A stretch of DNA of 49,955 nucleotides, taken from contig CALCXY010000034.1 of NCBI GenBank assembly GCA_937906345.1, forward strand, positions 1 through 49,955. Reading direction: 5' to 3'. Shown in pieces: positions 1 to 7,120 of the stretch. This stretch comes from Candidatus Woesearchaeota archaeon (GTDB lineage: Archaea; Nanobdellota; Nanobdellia; Woesearchaeales; CALCXY01). How positions within the stretch are numbered: position 1 is the first letter of the stretch; the number at the start of each line of letters is the position of its first letter. The position numbers were made by a program, and so were the translations under genes. Below the pieces are notes generated by a model. The model saw only the letters and a list, made by a program, of their open reading frames with translations. It did no database searches and was not told the DNA's origin.

Positions 1-1
1 A

Positions 2-367
2 ACCTCATTGTTCATTTTTGGAATGCTTGCAAAAGAAGTATATTGGGTTTTTACAATTTTATTTTTTAGAGTAATAACATTTATAGCTAGTATCTTATTT
101 TTTACAGTAAAAAAAATCTCTCTTAAAATTCCTGAAAAAAATACCCTTGGAATTATGGCAACAGTAGGTATTTTAGACACTTTAGGATCTATTTTCTTTG
201 CAATTGGAGCAACTAAAGAACTATTATCAATAGTAGGACCAATTGGAGCATTATACCCTGCAATTACTTTAATCCTTGCTCGATTACTCCTAAAAGAAAA
301 AGTTTTGAATATTCAAAAACTAGGAATTGTAGGTATTCTTATTGGATTAGTTATCCTTTCTTTGTAA
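2..367 (+). CDS. EamA/DMT-family transporter, C-terminal part (gene begins before the window)
   Basis: The frame is open to the left edge, so this is the 3' part of a gene that starts outside the window. About 120 residues are visible. They form roughly four hydrophobic helices and end in GILIGLVILSL. The final two helices follow the EamA pattern: a GPIGALYPAITLILARLLLKE segment, then a short polar turn and a last glycine-rich helix. EamA proteins are drug/metabolite-type membrane transporters. The substrate cannot be told from this fragment. A TTG at position 8 could be read as a start, but nothing supports it over continuation upstream. Confidence 0.7.
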   Translation, partial: TSLFIFGMLAKEVYWVFTILFFRVITFIASILFFTVKKISLKIPEKNTLGIMATVGILDTLGSIFFAIGATKELLSIVGPIGALYPAITLILARLLLKEKVLNIQKLGIVGILIGLVILSL

Positions 368-429
368 GAAGAGTAGTAACATTTTTAAACAATCTAAGAC
401 TTTATTCTATGCAAGGGGACGTAGTATAA

Positions 430-449
430 ACCAATTTTATTGGGTACAT
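430..449 (+). other. predicted 20-nt noncanonical intron in the D-loop of tRNA-Trp
   Basis: The helix GTAT (424-427)/GTAC (444-447) has four pairs (one G-U). It is flanked by a 3-nt bulge AAA (428-430) on the 5' strand and ATC (448-450) on the 3' strand. The inner helix CCAAT (431-435)/ATTGG (439-443) has a TTT loop and stacks directly on the central helix. Cutting each bulge after its second base, as the archaeal splicing endonuclease does, removes 430-449. There is no outer exon helix, so this would be a relaxed motif. Confidence 0.65.
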
Positions 450-473
450 CCTGGCGATTATTACTGGCTCCAG

Positions 474-512
474 TAATGGAACGATGAGTCGAAAGACAAT
501 GACTGTGGTGAT
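474..512 (+). other. 39-nt intron at canonical position 37/38 of tRNA-Trp
   Basis: The junctions fit a bulge-helix-bulge. Central strands CTCC (468-471) and GGTG (507-510) give three C-G pairs and one U-U. Bulge AGT (472-474) is cut after G473 and bulge ATA (511-513) after T512. Inside is a small hairpin GTC-GAAA-GAC (488-497). Archaeal tRNA-Trp introns at this site are common and in some euryarchaea act as C/D guide RNAs. This one looks too short for that. Confidence 0.8.
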
Positions 513-547
513 ACCGGTGGATTTGGGTTCGAATCCCAACGTCCCCA

Positions 548-1174
548 TTATTTTACTATCTCGAGATACCTATCTACATGCTTCTTATTTCTTGGTTGAA
601 CAAAGGTAAAAAACTTGTCAATTTCTTGTTGTTTTGACAGGTAAAATTTCCAATGAATATAATTACCGGATACTCCTTTTTGAATTCTAGTTGGTTTAAA
701 TCCGAGTAGTAAAAAAGCTCTATGCACTGACTGGGTAGTTTCCAAGCAAGCAAATTTTATCTGGATTTGTTTAAAATAATCGTATTTACGATAAACACAT
801 CCGTCTGTATCAAATATTCCTCTGATACAACATTTTAACCAGAGCTTCCTTTTAAATATCCACTCTGGAATCGTAGCTTTGTATTTAAGTTTACTTCCAA
901 CTTTCAGCTTTGCATACAAAAATTGTTCTCCAACAAAAACAGACACATTAGTAAGTTGGTTACAAAATTTTAAATCTTTAAAATAAAACTTATACCCAAA
1001 ATATTCTTCAAATAATTTTTTAACATAGTTCTTGTAAGCTACTTCGTTTTTATGAAAAGTTACTGTTGAATGATATTTGTTTTTATAATCTTTATATAAA
1101 CATCCATCACCTAACATGATTCCAACAATTTCTGCCAAATTTGAATTGTATTTTAATTTATTTTTAAATTTCAT
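548..1174 (-). CDS. LAGLIDADG homing endonuclease, free-standing
   Basis: This 208-residue protein has two LAGLIDADG-type helices. One is near residue 16 (AEIVGIMLGDGC, acidic catalytic Asp) and one near residue 115 (IRGIFDTDGCVY). That makes it a two-domain, monomer-type DNA endonuclease that would cut a long target site. The start is an ATG preceded by GGTGAT at a 6-nt spacing. The stop codon lies 1 nt past the 3' end of the tRNA-Trp gene, on the opposite strand. The gene is outside both predicted introns, so it is not a classic intron-encoded enzyme. The endonuclease may be a remnant of invasion at this tRNA or may target another locus. Length and motifs look intact. Confidence 0.88.
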   Translation of the reverse strand: MKFKNKLKYNSNLAEIVGIMLGDGCLYKDYKNKYHSTVTFHKNEVAYKNYVKKLFEEYFGYKFYFKDLKFCNQLTNVSVFVGEQFLYAKLKVGSKLKYKATIPEWIFKRKLWLKCCIRGIFDTDGCVYRKYDYFKQIQIKFACLETTQSVHRAFLLLGFKPTRIQKGVSGNYIHWKFYLSKQQEIDKFFTFVQPRNKKHVDRYLEIVK

Positions 1175-1346
1175 TTTAAATCACCATCTTTTCCCAATTT
1201 GAATCTATCTAATTGATTTTATAAACTCCACTCCTACTTGTCCAGTGGTTGTGGAAAATCTTCCGAGAATACGCATGTAAAGTCGGAAGAATTTCGAAAA
1301 AAAATCATAATTTAATAGTTTAATGATATTTTAGGTGATTTAAAAT
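1173..1346. repeat. 13-bp inverted repeat flanking the intergenic region upstream of the endonuclease gene
   Basis: ATTTTAAATCACC (1173-1185) and GGTGATTTAAAAT (1334-1346) are exact reverse complements. The left copy is the ribosome site and start codon region of the endonuclease gene. The right copy looks like the same ribosome site without a start codon. Between them TCTTCCGA (1259-1266) and TCGGAAGA (1283-1290) form a second, 8-bp stem with a 16-nt loop. No gene is seen in 1186-1366. Confidence 0.55.
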
Positions 1347-1366
1347 AATTAAAATAATCAATAACC

Positions 1367-1374
1367 TTTAAAAA
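1367..1374 (+). promoter_or_regulatory. TATA box for the amino acid permease
   Basis: TTTAAAAA is centred about 26 nt before the ATG at 1397, so transcription should begin at or next to the start codon. Confidence 0.6.
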
Positions 1375-1396
1375 CCCAATTCATAATTTGGAGAGA

Positions 1397-2548
1397 ATGG
1401 AAAAAGAATACATTGAAGGAGTTGCAACATATGTAGGTTTTGTTATTGGTGCTGGAATTCTAGGTATTCCTTTTGTTGTTGCAAAATCAGGATACTTAGT
1501 AGGCTTAATCGATATTATCCTCATTGGACTTATTTTCCTGGTTTTAAATATGTATCTAGGAGAAATTGTATTAAGAACTAAAGGGTCTCATCAATTAGTT
1601 GGCTATGCAAATATTTACCTTGGCTCAAAAGGAAAAATGCTTATGGCATTCTCAGTTATTTTTGGAATGACAGGATCCTTAATTGCTTACATTGTAAAAG
1701 GTGGAGAATTTTTACAAACTGTTTTAGCACCTTATTTAGGAGGATTCCATATTATCTACTCATTAATATTTATTATACCCTTAACAATTTTAGTGTATCG
1801 TGGATTAAAAAGCGTAAAACATTCTGAGGTTATTATGGTAGCTATTATCTTATTTATTATTATACTTTTCACAGTTATTAGTTTACCCCATATTGAAATT
1901 CAAAACCTTCAAGGATTTAATAAAGAACTTTTTTTCTTGCCTTTCGGAGTTGTCATGTTCGCATTTTTAGGAACAGGCGCAGTTCCAGAAATTAGAGAAG
2001 AATTAAAAAAGAAAAAATATTTGATGAAAAAAACCATTATGACTGGAGCTTTAATTGTATTAGCAGTATATGTTATTTTTGCAACAGTAGTTGTAGGAAT
2101 ATCTGGAACTAATGTTACAGATGGTGCAGTTATTGGATTAGGAAATATTTTAGGACCAAAATTCTTAGTACTTGGAGTGATTTTTGGTTTATTAACTATG
2201 GGCACATCGTTTATTGCAATTGGAATGGCTCTTAAAGAATGTTATATGTTTGATTATAAAATGAAAAAAACCACTGCATACTTATTAACATCACTTCTCC
2301 CATTAGGAATCGCAACTATCATTATTCTTATGGATATTCAAAATGCTTTTTTTAGAATAATAGATATAACAGGAATTATTGCTGGAGGCCTAGCAGGATT
2401 TGTAATTGTTCCAATGATTTGGAAAGCAAAAAAATTTGGTAAAAGAAAACCTGAATATACTATCAAAGATAATAAAATTTTAGAATCTGCAATTATCTTA
2501 GTTTTCTTATTAGGAGTGTTATTTGAATTTTATAGAATATTATTTTGA
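1397..2548 (+). CDS. amino acid permease, aromatic/hydroxy amino acid type
   Basis: The protein has about 383 residues and 10-11 hydrophobic helices. The first helix carries the GAGILGIPFVVAKSG signature, which in the Aa_trans/Trp-Tyr permease families forms the unwound substrate-binding segment. The role inferred is cation-coupled amino acid uptake at the cytoplasmic membrane. The exact substrate is unknown. The ATG at 1397 is preferred over the TTG nine bases upstream because the TATA box is 26 nt before it. GGAG also lies just upstream. The 3' end overlaps the convergent surface-protein gene by 9 nt. Its position near tRNA-Trp is suggestive but is not evidence for tryptophan transport. Confidence 0.8.
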   Translation: MEKEYIEGVATYVGFVIGAGILGIPFVVAKSGYLVGLIDIILIGLIFLVLNMYLGEIVLRTKGSHQLVGYANIYLGSKGKMLMAFSVIFGMTGSLIAYIVKGGEFLQTVLAPYLGGFHIIYSLIFIIPLTILVYRGLKSVKHSEVIMVAIILFIIILFTVISLPHIEIQNLQGFNKELFFLPFGVVMFAFLGTGAVPEIREELKKKKYLMKKTIMTGALIVLAVYVIFATVVVGISGTNVTDGAVIGLGNILGPKFLVLGVIFGLLTMGTSFIAIGMALKECYMFDYKMKKTTAYLLTSLLPLGIATIIILMDIQNAFFRIIDITGIIAGGLAGFVIVPMIWKAKKFGKRKPEYTIKDNKILESAIILVFLLGVLFEFYRILF

Positions 2549-5500
2549 CTTTCTTTTCTTCCTAACAGGTTTTTCTTCTTCCTCTAAGAAATGGAGAATA
2601 GGTTTTCTATAATAGATGAGCAAAATTAAAAACACAAGAATGCCAAATCCAACTAATATAAATATTTTATATGCTTGAGTAAAAGTTAAAACTTTATTGT
2701 TAAAAGATTCCATTTTCTCTCCTAACGAAGAACTTAATGCTCGTATTTTTGGTAAAGACACTTTTTGAACACATAAATTAATTATTCCTGATGTAGCTTT
2801 TCCACCTTTTCCATCATCTGCTGATATTACTATAAAATCATTTCCTGTAAAACCTTCCTTAGGTGTAAGTTGAGCTTCACTTCCTTCAATAACCACTTCC
2901 AAATTCTTAGGAGTGGTAGTTTGAAAATCTAATAAATCCATATCTGGATCATTAAAACTTGCACTTAAATCTAATGTATGAGTAGTACCCTGATCAATAG
3001 TAATATCACACTTGATTTCTTCTTTAGGAACTTGTTTCACAGGCTCTTTCGTAGGTTCTTTCACTGGATCTTCTTGAACTGGTTCTTGAGTTCCTTCTTG
3101 AGGTAAAACAAATGCTCTATAAGCCACAATTCCTAACAATAATATTGCCAATATAATAAGAGGTAATAGGATGACTTTCCATTTCCCTGGTTCTTTTGTT
3201 TGTTTAGATTTCTTTTCTTTTTTCGCTTTTTTCTTTGCTTCTTTTTTAACTTCTTTCTTTATTTCCTTTTCTTTAACAGGTTCTTCTATCTCTTCAGATT
3301 CAACAAAATCTTGTATTGATCCTTTTACCTTTCTTCTCCTAAAGATTTCCCAAATAATAATGATAACAGCTAAAATTACTAATCCTAAAACTATAAACTT
3401 CCAATACGTTGTAAAAAATCCTGGACCTGTTTCAGCAGCAACTTCTTTTACAACTTCCTTTACAGGTTCTGCTTTCTCAGGAATCAATCCAGATAATTGA
3501 GGCCAAAATAAATATCCTAATGCTATTAAAATAAGTAATCCAATAATAACTAAATATCTTTTCCAATTTTTAAATCCTTGAGAAGGTTCTTTTTGAGTTA
3601 TTGCTTTTAATTCTTTTTTAACTTCTTTTGGAGCTTCTTTAGGCTCTTCTTTTATTTCTTTAACTTCCTCGACTTCTTTAGGAGTTTCAATAACATCAGA
3701 GGTTTTCTTTTTTCTTCTCTTTTGAAATTCTGATATGATAATAATAAGAATAACCACAAGTAACCCTAAGACAATATACCAAAAGAAAGGAATCTTATCA
3801 GATATTGGTTTGAGTTTTTCTTTAATAGTATCTACAAATGTAAGCTCTCCAGCTTCCTGCTCTGCACCTGATGAAATAATAACAGGTTTAGCTATCTCTC
3901 CTTCTTCAGATCCTAAGAAAGGTAATATCTTATCTTTAAATACAACTACACTTGTAAGTAAAGCAATTGCAACAACTGCTAATATGATATAAAAGTATAA
4001 ATTTTTAATAGGACCTTTTTTCTTAGCTACCTTTTTTACTTTTTTAGTAGTTGTTTTCTTTTTCTTTAAAAAATTAAAAATTTCTCTAGGGATTAATAAA
4101 TACCCTAATACAATAAAAAATAATCCTATGAAGAATACAGCTGTTAGAGTTCTTTGTAAATTCTTACTAGTATCAACTAAATTAAATTCAATATCTCTTT
4201 CATATATTGCACCATTTTGTGAAACAAAAGATAATCTTGCTGAATATCTTCCTTCTTCTACTGTTTCATCTGGAACTGTTTGTACTCCTACTTGTGCAAC
4301 TTTTCCTGGTTCAATAACTAATAAGGTATCTCTAACACTTATCCAATCTTCTCCAGATACACTTACATTATATACTGCATTTTGTGTCCCTATATTTTCA
4401 ACATCAAAGAAACTTAAAATTCCTGAATAATTTATTTTTGCTTTATTCTCAACTATTTGAGGAAAATAACAACTTTCTATTTTTACATTAAGAACACCTG
4501 ATTTCTTATATTCTCCAAATAAAGTAGTAATATCAACAGGTAAACTTGTAGATACATTTACTCCCTCACCAGGTTGTAATAATACTCTAATAAATGTTTG
4601 CTGATTTGGATTTAAGCTAAACTCAGTAGAATCGATTCCTGCCACTCCTTGCCCATCAAATTCTACACTATATGCATTTGATATATTGGATGTGTGTTTT
4701 ACTAAAATAGGAACAATTAAACTTTCTTTTTCACATAAACTATATGATCCTGCATAAGCTTCAAAATCTACTGATACATTTGAAGGAACTATTTCTTTTC
4801 CAAAAGCAACTTCATAATCATAACAGTCTTGATCTAAATTAAGTTCAAATACTAATGGAGTAACTTGTTGAGTATTCTCAGCTATAACACTAATAGGAAT
4901 CTCTTGATAACCATATACGTCACATGGGCTATTCACAAACATTTGTACAACAGTTGTTGCTCCTGGAGCTAATGTAACAGGATGTGCACTTAATGCAATA
5001 TATTCTCCTAACCAATGATTAACTTCTACTTTATAGGTTTCTACAAAAGTACCACTATTTGTTATTCTAAATGAAAATTGTGAAGGACTACATGGACAAA
5101 CTTGTTGTTGAGAAACAATTGGTTGAACAGCAATATTAACGCAGTCTTGAACACTTACGACTTGATTTAATTGCTTAAATACTCCATCACCTGTCGCTAT
5201 TTGAGTTGTTAAAGAAAAATCACCTATAATCCCGCATGGAACCGCTATCACATTTTTGAAAGTTCCTGTTTGACCTTGATCTAATGAGAAAATACTAGGC
5301 GTAGATGAAGTAAATACAGCTGCATCTCCTCCATGGCTAATAGTATAGGTACTTGGTGATACCGCAACAACACTAGATTCTTGAACCACATCAGTTACTA
5401 CAAATGTCTTTGATTCTACACCTGAATTCTGATTTAAAATAGAAACAAAATCTTCTGTTGCAGTACAACCACATACAGGAATAGAATTTCTTGAATTGAG

Positions 5501-5581
5501 TATTGAAAAATCCTCTGCAGCATGAACACTTATCATTAAGAACAAAAAAACAATGCCCATCAATGCTGCTTTTTTAAACAT
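2540..5581 (-). CDS. large zigzag membrane surface protein with NEW3-like ectodomains
   Basis: This 1013-residue protein has a signal peptide (about residues 1-21, ending SVHA). About 450 residues of beta-rich extracellular sequence follow. They include a segment near 400-465 that resembles NPCBM/NEW3-type Ig domains (SVSGEDWISV, then EPGKVAQVGV). Seven further TM helices lie near 478, 530, 602, 680, 736, 818 and 975. Lys-rich or Lys/Glu-rich loops (KKKK, RRKKK, RRRK) follow every helix predicted to run outside-to-inside. A second ectodomain of about 120 residues (CDITIDQGTTHTLDL onward) sits between the last two helices. Several N-X-S/T sequons lie in the first ectodomain. It is the last of five minus-strand envelope genes. 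A GGGGGAT ribosome site precedes ATG. The function is not recognised; structural or anchoring is the best guess. Confidence 0.72.
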   Translation of the reverse strand: MFKKAALMGIVFLFLMISVHAAEDFSILNSRNSIPVCGCTATEDFVSILNQNSGVESKTFVVTDVVQESSVVAVSPSTYTISHGGDAAVFTSSTPSIFSLDQGQTGTFKNVIAVPCGIIGDFSLTTQIATGDGVFKQLNQVVSVQDCVNIAVQPIVSQQQVCPCSPSQFSFRITNSGTFVETYKVEVNHWLGEYIALSAHPVTLAPGATTVVQMFVNSPCDVYGYQEIPISVIAENTQQVTPLVFELNLDQDCYDYEVAFGKEIVPSNVSVDFEAYAGSYSLCEKESLIVPILVKHTSNISNAYSVEFDGQGVAGIDSTEFSLNPNQQTFIRVLLQPGEGVNVSTSLPVDITTLFGEYKKSGVLNVKIESCYFPQIVENKAKINYSGILSFFDVENIGTQNAVYNVSVSGEDWISVRDTLLVIEPGKVAQVGVQTVPDETVEEGRYSARLSFVSQNGAIYERDIEFNLVDTSKNLQRTLTAVFFIGLFFIVLGYLLIPREIFNFLKKKKTTTKKVKKVAKKKGPIKNLYFYIILAVVAIALLTSVVVFKDKILPFLGSEEGEIAKPVIISSGAEQEAGELTFVDTIKEKLKPISDKIPFFWYIVLGLLVVILIIIISEFQKRRKKKTSDVIETPKEVEEVKEIKEEPKEAPKEVKKELKAITQKEPSQGFKNWKRYLVIIGLLILIALGYLFWPQLSGLIPEKAEPVKEVVKEVAAETGPGFFTTYWKFIVLGLVILAVIIIIWEIFRRRKVKGSIQDFVESEEIEEPVKEKEIKKEVKKEAKKKAKKEKKSKQTKEPGKWKVILLPLIILAILLLGIVAYRAFVLPQEGTQEPVQEDPVKEPTKEPVKQVPKEEIKCDITIDQGTTHTLDLSASFNDPDMDLLDFQTTTPKNLEVVIEGSEAQLTPKEGFTGNDFIVISADDGKGGKATSGIINLCVQKVSLPKIRALSSSLGEKMESFNNKVLTFTQAYKIFILVGFGILVFLILLIYYRKPILHFLEEEEKPVRKKRKSK

Positions 5582-5639
5582 TTATATCCCCCATGATTAT
5601 TGAGTCCAGTAGTGCCATCTCAGACAAAGAAACTAATAG

Positions 5640-5658
5640 AAAAAATGGTAAAAAAAAA
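5640..5658 (-). terminator. oligo-T terminator after the S-layer-like gene
   Basis: On the minus strand nine T residues directly follow the stop codon, and a second run of six T comes a few bases later. Oligo-T without a hairpin is the usual archaeal terminator. It would separate this gene from the downstream multi-TM gene. Confidence 0.6.
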
Positions 5659-6963
5659 TTAATAATAAGTTTGGCCTTCATCAGAACCTTCTTGGTCAGA
5701 ACCTTTTAACTTGTTGAATCCTATGATTAATCCTAAGATAACCAGTAAAACAACTAAGATAACAAGTCCTAATTCAAGTGCTTTCTTAACTCCGCCTGAA
5801 ACAATTCCACCTGCAACATTTGCTGTTAATGGAATTTGTTTTAAAACATTGCCATTTGAGCTTACACTCACTGAAAACATTCTTGGACCTTGAGTTCCTG
5901 AAGCAGCTGAAACATACACATAAACTGATTCTGTTTCACCTTTTCCTAGAACAATTGTGTTAGTTGGTGTAATAGTTGTACTACCCCAATCAGATAAACC
6001 TGATACACTTACTGTGTAAGTTCTACTTGAACTTCCACCATTTGTTAAAGTAATAGGGTATGTAGCTCCTCCAACACCTGCAGTAACATCTTGTGCTACT
6101 GAACCAACATTTATGATTGTTTGTGGTGTTGTACCGCTTGAACTTGAACCACTTGAAGGTTTTACACCACAAGTATCACTGTCTAAAACTTCAACAGCAC
6201 TTGATCGTGTTTCAGTTTCAAATCCTTCATCGTATCTTACTTCGATAACAACATCGTATCGTCCAGGTTCTGTACAATCAGGTATTCTCATATATAATTC
6301 TTCTGAGGTTACCTCATCATCGCTTCCTGAACCTTCTTTTTCAACTTCGTCAATGTAATCACTTGCACTAATTCCTAATTCAGGAATAGCAACTCTGATT
6401 CTTACACCTTCTTCGTCTTTTTCTCCTCTGTTAGATACTCTTACAGTTGTAAGTAAAGCTCTTCCAGCTTTAACATATCCTTCAGGTGAAAAAATAACAT
6501 CATCAATAGTAATAGAGTGTCTTGGAACATCTAATTTTAAATTAAAACTTTCAATTAATTCGTCTCCATCTCTATCAGTTATTAAAATTCTTAATCTGTA
6601 AGTGTCTTCGTCAACCCTCTCAGGAAGTCTTAATTCAAGTCTTTTAACATAAGTAACATTTGCATCCATATCGAAAACATGGGAAGTATCTGATAGTCTC
6701 TCTCTATCATTATATTCATAACCTGATATGAAAGCTTCAATTTCAACATCTTTAACATCAGCAATAGATTTTAATTCTACCCTTACATCAAAGGTTTGTC
6801 CTCTTTCAATATCTAATGTTTGAGCTCCAGCATTACCAGTTGCAGTTAATTCAGTACCATCAACCTTAACTTCTTCCAAAGTTATAGTTAAAGCACTTGC
6901 TAAACCACTTACTAGAACTAAACTAATTAAACATAAAAATATCAATGTTATTTTATTTTTCAT
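5659..6963 (-). CDS. S-layer-like secreted protein with C-terminal membrane anchor
   Basis: The 434-residue protein has a signal peptide (MKNKITLIFLCLISLVLVSG region). Two or three Ig-like beta domains and a Ser/Gly-rich linker (KPSSGSSSSGTT, near 275) follow. Then come another beta domain, one TM helix (about 393-415) and a short acidic cytoplasmic tail. This resembles the COG1361 S-layer-type proteins of small archaea. Codon use is more G/C-rich and regular than in the neighbours, as expected for a very highly expressed gene. The ATG at 6963 is chosen over one 18 nt upstream because GGGGGT lies 7 nt before it and the TATA box leaves about 17 nt of leader. It is a candidate major envelope protein. 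Confidence 0.75.
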   Translation of the reverse strand: MKNKITLIFLCLISLVLVSGLASALTITLEEVKVDGTELTATGNAGAQTLDIERGQTFDVRVELKSIADVKDVEIEAFISGYEYNDRERLSDTSHVFDMDANVTYVKRLELRLPERVDEDTYRLRILITDRDGDELIESFNLKLDVPRHSITIDDVIFSPEGYVKAGRALLTTVRVSNRGEKDEEGVRIRVAIPELGISASDYIDEVEKEGSGSDDEVTSEELYMRIPDCTEPGRYDVVIEVRYDEGFETETRSSAVEVLDSDTCGVKPSSGSSSSGTTPQTIINVGSVAQDVTAGVGGATYPITLTNGGSSSRTYTVSVSGLSDWGSTTITPTNTIVLGKGETESVYVYVSAASGTQGPRMFSVSVSSNGNVLKQIPLTANVAGGIVSGGVKKALELGLVILVVLLVILGLIIGFNKLKGSDQEGSDEGQTYY

Positions 6964-7002
6964 AGTTGATACCCCCAACATTTACTTTGTAAATACCCCT
7001 GT

Positions 7003-7012
7003 TATATATAAA
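7003..7012 (-). promoter_or_regulatory. TATA box for the S-layer-like gene
   Basis: On the minus strand TTTATATATAAC lies about 44 nt before the ATG, preceded by purine-rich GGAAAGG that could act as a BRE. The expected leader of about 17 nt holds the GGGGGT ribosome site. Confidence 0.65.
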
Positions 7013-7020
7013 CCTTTCCT

Positions 7021-7051
7021 TTTTTGTTAATTTAATAGTAGTTAACAAAAA
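7021..7051. promoter_or_regulatory. 10-bp inverted repeat just upstream of the S-layer-like promoter
   Basis: TTTTTGTTAA (7021-7030) and TTAACAAAAA (7042-7051) are exact reverse complements with an 11-nt spacer. They sit about 10-40 nt upstream of the TATA box, the usual place for an archaeal activator site. They could instead be a hairpin in the 3' end of the preceding 1311-codon gene's transcript. Confidence 0.4.
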
Positions 7052-7120
7052 CAACTATCCATTAGTAATCACAACTCATATTTAAATATTTAGATAATTG
7101 AATATATATTATTCTTATCA

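Larger units (their letters stand above)
415..546 (+). tRNA. tRNA-Trp (anticodon CCA) with two predicted introns
   Basis: Acceptor strands GGGGACG (415-421) and CGTCCCC (540-546) pair fully. The T-arm is TTGGG-TTCGAAT-CCCAA (523-539). The anticodon stem ACTGG (463-467) pairs with CCGGT (514-518) and encloses CTCCAG, giving anticodon CCA at 470-472. The 40 nt between that loop and the 3' stem strand, less A38 (513), is an intron of 39 nt at the canonical 37/38 site. The D-arm is 20 nt too long. Removing 430-449 gives the loop AACCTGGCGA, a normal length with GG at 18/19. The D-stem is weak (G-U, two A-U, one U-U). CCA is not encoded. tRNA-Trp identity is firm; the second intron is inference. 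Confidence 0.88.

Noticed and set aside
424-447. GTAT/GTAC as the mature D-stem of the tRNA
   Set aside because: It would leave a 16-nt D-loop and 15 unpaired bases before the anticodon stem. The intron model explains both excesses.
483-497. Hammerhead ribozyme core resemblance (GATGAGTCGAAAGAC)
   Set aside because: The second conserved GAAA after stem II is replaced by AAT, and no cleavage-site stem is present.
474-512. C/D box guide RNA in the tRNA-Trp intron (box C-like ACGATGA at 481-487)
   Set aside because: The intron is only 39 nt, box C has a mismatch and no clear box D or D'/C' pair is present. It is too short for a normal guide.
1397-2548. Functional link between tRNA-Trp and the permease (tryptophan-responsive locus)
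   Set aside because: No T-box or leader peptide is seen, and the permease substrate is unknown.
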